A stretch of DNA of 5,106 nucleotides from an uncultured Treponema sp. (GTDB lineage Bacteria; Spirochaetota; Spirochaetia; Treponematales; Treponemataceae), in NCBI GenBank assembly GCA_905372205.1, contig CAJPOH010000097.1, positions 1 through 5,106 of the forward strand, given 5' to 3'. Every line of letters starts with the position of its first letter. The first letter of the stretch is position 1. The notes under the pieces are model-generated. The model was not told the DNA's origin and searched no databases. It saw nothing but the letters and a program-made list of their open reading frames with translations. Shown here one piece after another: positions 1 to 5,106 of this stretch. The translations under genes were made by a program, and so were the position numbers.

Positions 1-989
1 AAAGAAAAAAGAAAAAAGGTAAATTAAAAGTTATACTGATATTGTTAGTTTCACTGCCTGCTATTTTTTTCTTTTATACCAAATTCACAAAAAGAAATAC
101 TTCTGCAATTATTGAGTTGCCTCCAATAACTGTTACAAAAGAAGTTTCAAAAAATCAAATACAGATATCAGGTTATATAGAAGCAGCTCAGCAACAAAAA
201 TTTGAATCACCCGGTGAAGGTATTGTTGAAATTGTGAAAATAAAGGAAGGCGATAAAGTGAAAAAAGATCAACTTCTTTTTGCTCTTGATTCTAAAAGCC
301 AAGAAGTGCAACTTGCAAAACAAGTTTTTGCAATTGAGCAAGAAAAAATTAATGGTGCTTCAAAGAAAATTACACTTATGCAAAAAGAAAGAGAACTTCT
401 TGCAAAACAACTCAAAGATAGACGTGTTTATGCAAAATTTGATGGAATTGTTGCCAATCTAAATTTGGATCAAGGTCAATATGCAAAAGCACAAGACAAT
501 TTTGGTACTTTAATAGATCGCTCTTATTTGAAGGCTACTGTAGAAGTTTCCGAATCTGATGCATATCGTCTTAGCGTAGGGCAAAAAGCAAATCTCTATT
601 TTTCGGCAGTTCCTGGCGTTGTGGTTGAAGGCGTAGTTCAAGCTTTTCCAGCGATTGCAAGATTAAACACACAAAGAGGAAACACTGTGCTTGACACTAA
701 GATTATAGTTGAAAATCCGCCTCAAGGTGTCTTGCCTGGTTATTCTTTTTCTGGTTCTATTATTGCGGGTGAAGATGAAGAAATTTTAATTTGTGATAAG
801 AATGCAATAAGGTATGAAGCAGGGCAACCTTACGTTGATAAGCTCTTAGATGATGGAAAGACCGAAAGTATAAAAGTTGAAATCTCTCCTTATATACAAG
901 GATTTGTTAAATTTACTTCTGGTGTTGAAGAAGGTTTCAAGCTTAAAAATCAAACTGTCATTTCAAATAATGGTGAAGGTGGCTTTTAA
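1..989 (+). CDS. Periplasmic adaptor (membrane fusion protein) of a MacAB-type ABC exporter, 5'-partial
   Basis: This is the adaptor subunit that would link an inner-membrane ABC permease to the periplasm or an outer-membrane channel. The frame is open to the window edge. A TTG at 42 is the first usual start codon, but it falls inside a hydrophobic segment, and the codons before it (3-41) read as a Lys-rich stretch (RKKKKGKLK). Lysines followed by about 20 hydrophobic residues form a typical uncleaved signal anchor, so the true start lies upstream. Numbering from the TTG: lipoyl half-motif 52-84, short helical hairpin about 85-127, second lipoyl half 128-161 (AKFDGIVANLNLDQG), beta-barrel about 162-240, membrane-proximal domain to 308. 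There is no lipobox Cys near the anchor. The hairpin is only about 43 residues, much shorter than in E. coli MacA or AcrA. The stop overlaps the ATPase start. The family is clear; the exported substrate is unknown. It could also be called HlyD-like or RND-type MFP. Confidence 0.88.
   Translation, partial: RKKKKGKLKVILILLVSLPAIFFFYTKFTKRNTSAIIELPPITVTKEVSKNQIQISGYIEAAQQQKFESPGEGIVEIVKIKEGDKVKKDQLLFALDSKSQEVQLAKQVFAIEQEKINGASKKITLMQKERELLAKQLKDRRVYAKFDGIVANLNLDQGQYAKAQDNFGTLIDRSYLKATVEVSESDAYRLSVGQKANLYFSAVPGVVVEGVVQAFPAIARLNTQRGNTVLDTKIIVENPPQGVLPGYSFSGSIIAGEDEEILICDKNAIRYEAGQPYVDKLLDDGKTESIKVEISPYIQGFVKFTSGVEEGFKLKNQTVISNNGEGGF
974..982 (+). promoter_or_regulatory. Ribosome binding site of the ABC ATPase gene, inside the adaptor gene
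   Basis: The purine-rich GAAGGTGG lies within the last codons of the adaptor gene, about 6 bases before the ATG at 989. It supports that start over the in-frame ATG at 1013, and with the TAATG overlap it suggests translational coupling. Confidence 0.5.
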
Positions 990-1705
990 TGGAAAAGCGG
1001 AGCATAGTCTCAATGAAGAATGTTCAAAAAGTCTTTTCTGTTGGCGAGGTTTTAGTTCACGCTCTTAGAGGTATTTCGTTTGATATAAAAGAAGGGGAGT
1101 TTATTTCAATATTAGGACCTTCAGGAAGTGGAAAGTCTACTTGTATGAATATGATTGGTTGTCTTGATCGCCCTAGTGCGGGGGATATTTTGATTGATGG
1201 AGTTAATACTCTTGATATGAGTGATAAAGATTTGGCGTTGTTACGTAATGAGACAATAGGCTTTGTGTTTCAGCAATATTATTTGCTTCCTGGTCTTAAT
1301 GTTTTAGACAATGTTATGTTGCCACTTCGCTATCAAGGCATTGCCTATGATGAGCGAAAAAAAAGAGCAAAAGAAGAACTTGAAAAAGTTGGGCTTAAAG
1401 ATAGACTAAAACATACACCCAATGAGCTTTCAGGTGGACAAAAGCAACGTGTTGCTATTGCAAGAGCATTGGTGACACGTCCAAAACTCATATTGGCAGA
1501 TGAGCCAACTGGGGCACTGGATTCTGAGACAGGACATTCTGTATTAGATCTTTTTTTCTCTATAAACAAAGAAGGGACATCTGTTGTGGTTGTAACTCAT
1601 GATATTGATATAGGGGCTATGGCAAGGCGTTCTATCCACTTAAAAGATGGGCTTATTGTTTCGGATATGCTTCAAAATCAAGATAGTAAATTGGAAAGAC
1701 AATAA
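989..1705 (+). CDS. ABC transporter ATP-binding protein, MacB/LolD/YknY type
   Basis: This cytoplasmic ATPase subunit hydrolyses ATP to drive the permease encoded next. All nucleotide-binding motifs are intact: Walker A GPSGSGKST at 43-51, Q-loop near Q95 (FVFQQ), signature LSGGQ at 147-151, Walker B LILADEP at 167-173 with catalytic E172, D-loop GALDS at 175-179, and switch H204 (VVTHD). The GCLDRPSAG segment after Walker A and the FVFQQYYLLPGLNVLDNVMLP region are typical of the MacB/LolD/FtsE-like 'o228' group. At 238 residues it is a complete stand-alone ATPase, unlike E. coli MacB, where ATPase and permease are fused. The start at 989 is chosen because of the one-base overlap with the adaptor stop and the good ribosome site; the ATG at 1013 would remove eight residues and cannot be excluded. 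LolD is possible from the ATPase alone, but the adaptor neighbour favours a MacAB/YknXYZ-type exporter. Confidence 0.93.
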   Translation: MEKRSIVSMKNVQKVFSVGEVLVHALRGISFDIKEGEFISILGPSGSGKSTCMNMIGCLDRPSAGDILIDGVNTLDMSDKDLALLRNETIGFVFQQYYLLPGLNVLDNVMLPLRYQGIAYDERKKRAKEELEKVGLKDRLKHTPNELSGGQKQRVAIARALVTRPKLILADEPTGALDSETGHSVLDLFFSINKEGTSVVVVTHDIDIGAMARRSIHLKDGLIVSDMLQNQDSKLERQ

Positions 1706-1707
1706 GG
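1704..1707 (+). promoter_or_regulatory. Weak ribosome binding site of the permease gene
   Basis: AAGG overlaps the end of the ATPase stop codon and sits 9 bases before the ATG at 1717. The match is short and the spacing slightly long. Re-initiation by ribosomes finishing the ATPase gene probably contributes. Confidence 0.4.
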
Positions 1708-1716
1708 TTAAGAAAA

Positions 1717-2967
1717 ATGTTTGAAGATTTTATCAATGCACTAAGTAACTTTAAGGCAAATAAGACACGCACACTTCTTTCTCTTTTAGGTATTTTGATT
1801 GGTGTTATGTCTGTTATAATTGCTACGTCTTTAGGAAGCACACTCTATGTGAGTATTGCAGAACAATTTAAGGACTTTAGCATGGATGTTGTTCTTGTTA
1901 GTCCTAGAAGGAATCGTGGTACTAATTTACCATATATAAGTTTTGATGAAGATTATAGACAAAAAGTTATGGCACAGATTCCAGAAATTAAGGAAATATT
2001 TTTTGAGAGAGAATTTTCTGCACAAGTTTATAGAAATGAACTCTCTGTTGGTGGAAAAAGTGTTTCTGCTGTTGAACCAAATAAGCTTAAAACATTAGGA
2101 GTTTCTATTGATTATGGGAGAGATTTTTCAATTAGTGATTTTGCTAATGGCACTCAAGTGGCATTGATAGGTGCAAATGTTGCAAAAGAACTTTTTCCTG
2201 AAGGTAATGCTGTTGGAAAAACTTTGATGTTGCAGATTTCATCTGTAGGACCTAAATCAACTCCACATAATTTTAGTTTTGAAGTGATTGGAGTATTAAA
2301 GCCAAAAGATAATTGGTTTGTTAGAGCTTCAGATTCTGTTTTTGTGAATGATAAGTTTTATAAAAATCAGCTTTCACAAGCTGGAAACCCATTTGAAGTG
2401 AGAAGCCTTGATGTTGTAGCTCATAGACAAGAGGATGCAAGTTTGGTGAAAACTAGGATTCAACAAGTTTCTTCTGAAATTGCTAATGAACGCTCCAATG
2501 GCACAATAAAAGAAGAGGTGATTTGGGCTTTTTCAGCAGAAGAGCAGTTTCAACAGTTTTCAAAGATGATGAATATGATTAGTCTAATTCTTTCAGCCAT
2601 TGCAGCCATTTCTCTTCTTGTTGGTGGCATAGGTATTATGAATATCATGCTTGTAACTGTTACAGAGAGAAAAAAAGAGATTGGTATTAGAAAGGCTTTG
2701 GGTGCAACTAATTCAGCTATAAGAAACCAGTTTTTAATAGAATCTGCTACGCTAACTTTGTTGGGGGGAGCTTTAGGTGTAGTTGTTGGGGTTTTTTTGA
2801 GTTATATTGCAGTAGCTAAAGCTTTTCCTTCTTATTTTATTTTTTCACTTAACACAAATGGTATTATTATTTCTTTTGCTGTATCTGTTAGCATAGGAAT
2901 ATTTTTTGGGTTTTATCCTGCAATAAAGGCCGCGAAGCTAGATCCCGTTATAGCATTGCAAGAGTAG
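1717..2967 (+). CDS. ABC transporter permease, MacB/FtsX family
   Basis: This is the inner-membrane subunit of the exporter, with the four-helix layout of the MacB/FtsX superfamily. A short cytoplasmic N-terminus (FINALSNFKANKTRT) leads into TM1 at about 18-40. A periplasmic domain of roughly 245 residues follows (about 41-286), matching the MacB_PCD type that docks the adaptor. The FtsX domain then holds TM2 (287-315), TM3 (344-366) and TM4 (382-402). The family signature GGIGIMNIMLVTVTERKKEI begins at 303 and continues into GIRKALGA, the cytoplasmic coupling region that contacts the ATPase. The C-terminus ends in the usual PAIKAAKLDPVIALQE. At 416 residues it is full length for a permease without a fused ATPase. 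It starts 11 bases after the ATPase stop in the same operon. MacB-type permeases act by mechanotransmission in the periplasm rather than by moving substrate through the membrane. The substrate (drug, peptide, lipoprotein or other) cannot be read from the sequence. Confidence 0.92.
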   Translation: MFEDFINALSNFKANKTRTLLSLLGILIGVMSVIIATSLGSTLYVSIAEQFKDFSMDVVLVSPRRNRGTNLPYISFDEDYRQKVMAQIPEIKEIFFEREFSAQVYRNELSVGGKSVSAVEPNKLKTLGVSIDYGRDFSISDFANGTQVALIGANVAKELFPEGNAVGKTLMLQISSVGPKSTPHNFSFEVIGVLKPKDNWFVRASDSVFVNDKFYKNQLSQAGNPFEVRSLDVVAHRQEDASLVKTRIQQVSSEIANERSNGTIKEEVIWAFSAEEQFQQFSKMMNMISLILSAIAAISLLVGGIGIMNIMLVTVTERKKEIGIRKALGATNSAIRNQFLIESATLTLLGGALGVVVGVFLSYIAVAKAFPSYFIFSLNTNGIIISFAVSVSIGIFFGFYPAIKAAKLDPVIALQE

Positions 2968-2972
2968 AGAAG

Positions 2973-3015
2973 AAACACACTTATCTTTTTAACTATTTTA
3001 AAAAGGAGTGTGTTT
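2973..3015. repeat. Imperfect inverted repeat (hairpin) after the permease gene
   Basis: The left arm AAACACACT (2973-2981) pairs with AGTGTGTTT (3007-3015). Past a two-base bulge (2982-2983), 2984-2992 pairs with 2998-3006, mainly TTTTTAA with TTAAAAA, leaving a 5-base loop at 2993-2997. It begins 5 bases after the permease stop. No long T run follows on either strand, so it is not a canonical intrinsic terminator. It may protect the 3' end of the mRNA or act as a weak first terminator. Confidence 0.5.
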
Positions 3016-3038
3016 GAGTAAGTTTTACAAAAGGACAC

Positions 3039-3075
3039 AAAAAACCTACAGCTTATTGCAAGCTGTAGGTTTTTA
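3039..3075. terminator. Bidirectional intrinsic terminator between the convergent operons
   Basis: A perfect 15-bp stem is formed by AAAA plus ACCTACAGCTT (3040-3054) and AAGCTGTAGGT plus TTTT (3060-3074), with a 5-base loop at 3055-3059. The GC-containing core is CCTACAGC/GCTGTAGG. On the + strand it ends in a T run (3070-3074) for the exporter operon. On the - strand the A run at 3039-3044 becomes a T run, for gap, whose stop is about 15 bases away. Confidence 0.88.
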
Positions 3076-3089
3076 ACTATTTATAAATG

Positions 3090-4160
<1,071 letters not shown>

Positions 4161-5106
4161 CTAATCACGTTCTTCAATTGCTTGCTGTCTATATTTTTCT
4201 GCACTAGGTTTAAAACCTACAATGGGATCATCTTTATTTTGTAATGCTCGAGACACTGCAGCCTCTGCTTCAGTAATTATTACCTTCGCATCTGCCAATC
4301 TACAAGCTCTAGTTGCTATGCCTATTCCAATAGTCGGTTCTTGTCCTGTAAGATATATCTCTTTTTTTATCTTCGAAAATAACGAATCACATATTTTTAC
4401 AGCACCATCAATATACATATCTTGTAATATTCCAGCAAAACCTAATGTGATGTTGTCAGAATATTCAAAAAGCATATCCTTAAACGTAAATGTATCAAGA
4501 AGAATACTTGAAATTCGTTGCATATTGATAGAAGAAAAATCAATATCTCTTATTTTTATTATTACAAAAGACATATCTTGATCTGTAGAAGTAGCTCGTG
4601 CGATTTCTGCATCTAATCTTTCAACCAAATACTCTTTCCAACCAAGACCAGTAGTTGGAGAATAAAGACCTCTAGGCTCTTCAGTCAAATTAGTGGGAGT
4701 GGTTGCAGTCGAAAAATCATCAGAAGAAAACTCGTTATGCTGAAGATCTTCATTGTAAGAAACGTTTAAATGTTCATTTTTTACATTAGGTTTTTCATAA
4801 TTAGACAAATTACCAACATTTTCGTTATGTACAGGAGCTTTGTATGGATTAGATGCAGGAACTTCGTATGACTTATGTGAATATCTGTCTACTCTAGGCT
4901 TTTCATTAAAAGCTGTATACACTTTTTCAATTTTTTCTTGAGGCATTATGCTCAGCAAAATCCTAATTATGCCTGTCAAGAGGACAAATGCCAACGCAAA
5001 AAAGAACACAGTCCTACTTCTTACAAAGAGCATGTTTGAAGGAAAAACATTCATTATCGTTGTGATGTAAAGCTTTTGTTGGCTTTCTTCCACAGTTGTA
5101 TAAAGT
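4161..5106 (-). CDS. Membrane-anchored protein with a degenerate GGDEF-like domain, 5'-partial
   Basis: No precise family name is recognised. The frame is open to the right edge. A GTG at 5093 and ATGs at 5054 and 5033 are possible starts, but none has a ribosome site in view (only 13 bases are visible before the GTG), so the gene probably begins outside the window. Numbering from the GTG: one clear TM helix at about 28-48 (TVFFFALAFVLLTGIIRILL), a polar Asn/Glu/Ser-rich, probably disordered linker at about 50-140, and a C-terminal domain at about 142-297 with the order of a GGDEF fold. Its SPTTGLGWKEYLVERL matches the usual DxLTGLxNRxxF start, FVIIKIRDIDFSSIN the metal-site strand, and PTIGIGIATR with the later EAEAAVSRA the SIGVA and ADxALYxAK elements. 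The signature loop reads EYSDNITLGF (210-219) instead of RYGGDEFxxx, and no inhibitory RxxD is seen. Diguanylate cyclase activity is therefore unlikely; a sensing or scaffolding role is inferred. The gene lies 21 bases upstream of gap. Confidence 0.75.
   Translation of the reverse strand, partial: LYTTVEESQQKLYITTIMNVFPSNMLFVRSRTVFFFALAFVLLTGIIRILLSIMPQEKIEKVYTAFNEKPRVDRYSHKSYEVPASNPYKAPVHNENVGNLSNYEKPNVKNEHLNVSYNEDLQHNEFSSDDFSTATTPTNLTEEPRGLYSPTTGLGWKEYLVERLDAEIARATSTDQDMSFVIIKIRDIDFSSINMQRISSILLDTFTFKDMLFEYSDNITLGFAGILQDMYIDGAVKICDSLFSKIKKEIYLTGQEPTIGIGIATRACRLADAKVIITEAEAAVSRALQNKDDPIVGFKPSAEKYRQQAIEERD

Noticed and set aside
280..462. A short + strand frame overlapping the adaptor gene
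   Set aside because: It is an out-of-frame Lys/Leu-rich shadow of the adaptor's hairpin region, with no independent support.
1345..1569. An open frame on the - strand inside the ABC ATPase gene
   Set aside because: It runs antisense to the signature and Walker B region, and its Ser/Cys-rich product is a by-product of that coding sequence.
989..2967. LolCDE lipoprotein-sorting system
   Set aside because: There is one permease gene rather than a LolC/LolE pair, and an adaptor gene precedes it, which fits a MacAB/YknXYZ exporter better.
4222..4581. A 119-codon open frame on the + strand opposite the GGDEF-like gene
   Set aside because: It is antisense to a domain with clear GGDEF-fold landmarks. 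The translated product shows no motif, and I see no ribosome site that would support it.
4161..5106. An active diguanylate cyclase
   Set aside because: The signature loop is YSDNI instead of GGDEF/GGEEF and the metal-site strand is altered, so catalysis is unlikely even though the fold is probably the same.

Overview
This AT-rich window (about two thirds A+T by eye) contains two gene blocks that point at each other. It most resembles a spirochaete chromosome, probably Treponema or a close relative. The case rests on the GAPDH, which belongs to the type shared by treponemes and the glycosomes of trypanosomes. A tripartite-type efflux cassette with a short-hairpin adaptor fits that lineage but does not prove it. 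The genus is an inference, and nothing here fixes the species.

Left block, + strand (1-2967): an operon for a MacAB/YknXYZ-type export system. It encodes a membrane-anchored periplasmic adaptor whose 5' end lies outside the window, a stand-alone ABC ATPase, and a four-helix MacB/FtsX-type permease. The adaptor and ATPase genes overlap by one base (TAATG), and the permease starts 11 bases after the ATPase stop, so all three are probably co-translated from one message. The ATPase dimer would bind two permease subunits in the inner membrane. The adaptor would sit on the permease's periplasmic domain. No outer-membrane channel gene is in view.

Middle (2968-3089): a 122-base convergent intergenic stretch. 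It holds an imperfect hairpin just after the permease stop and a perfect 15-bp stem flanked by A and T runs, which looks like a bidirectional intrinsic terminator serving both blocks.

Right block, - strand (5106 down to 3090): a membrane-anchored protein with a degenerate GGDEF-like domain, itself open to the right window edge, followed after 21 bases by gap (glyceraldehyde-3-phosphate dehydrogenase). gap has a near-perfect Shine-Dalgarno but no room for its own promoter in the spacer, so it is probably read through from the upstream gene or from a promoter inside it.

I saw no tRNA, rRNA, CRISPR array, insertion sequence or riboswitch. The most interesting points are the pairing of a probably inactive GGDEF membrane protein with a core glycolytic gene, the trypanosome-like GAPDH, and the very short adaptor hairpin. 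I do not see a clear previously undescribed system.
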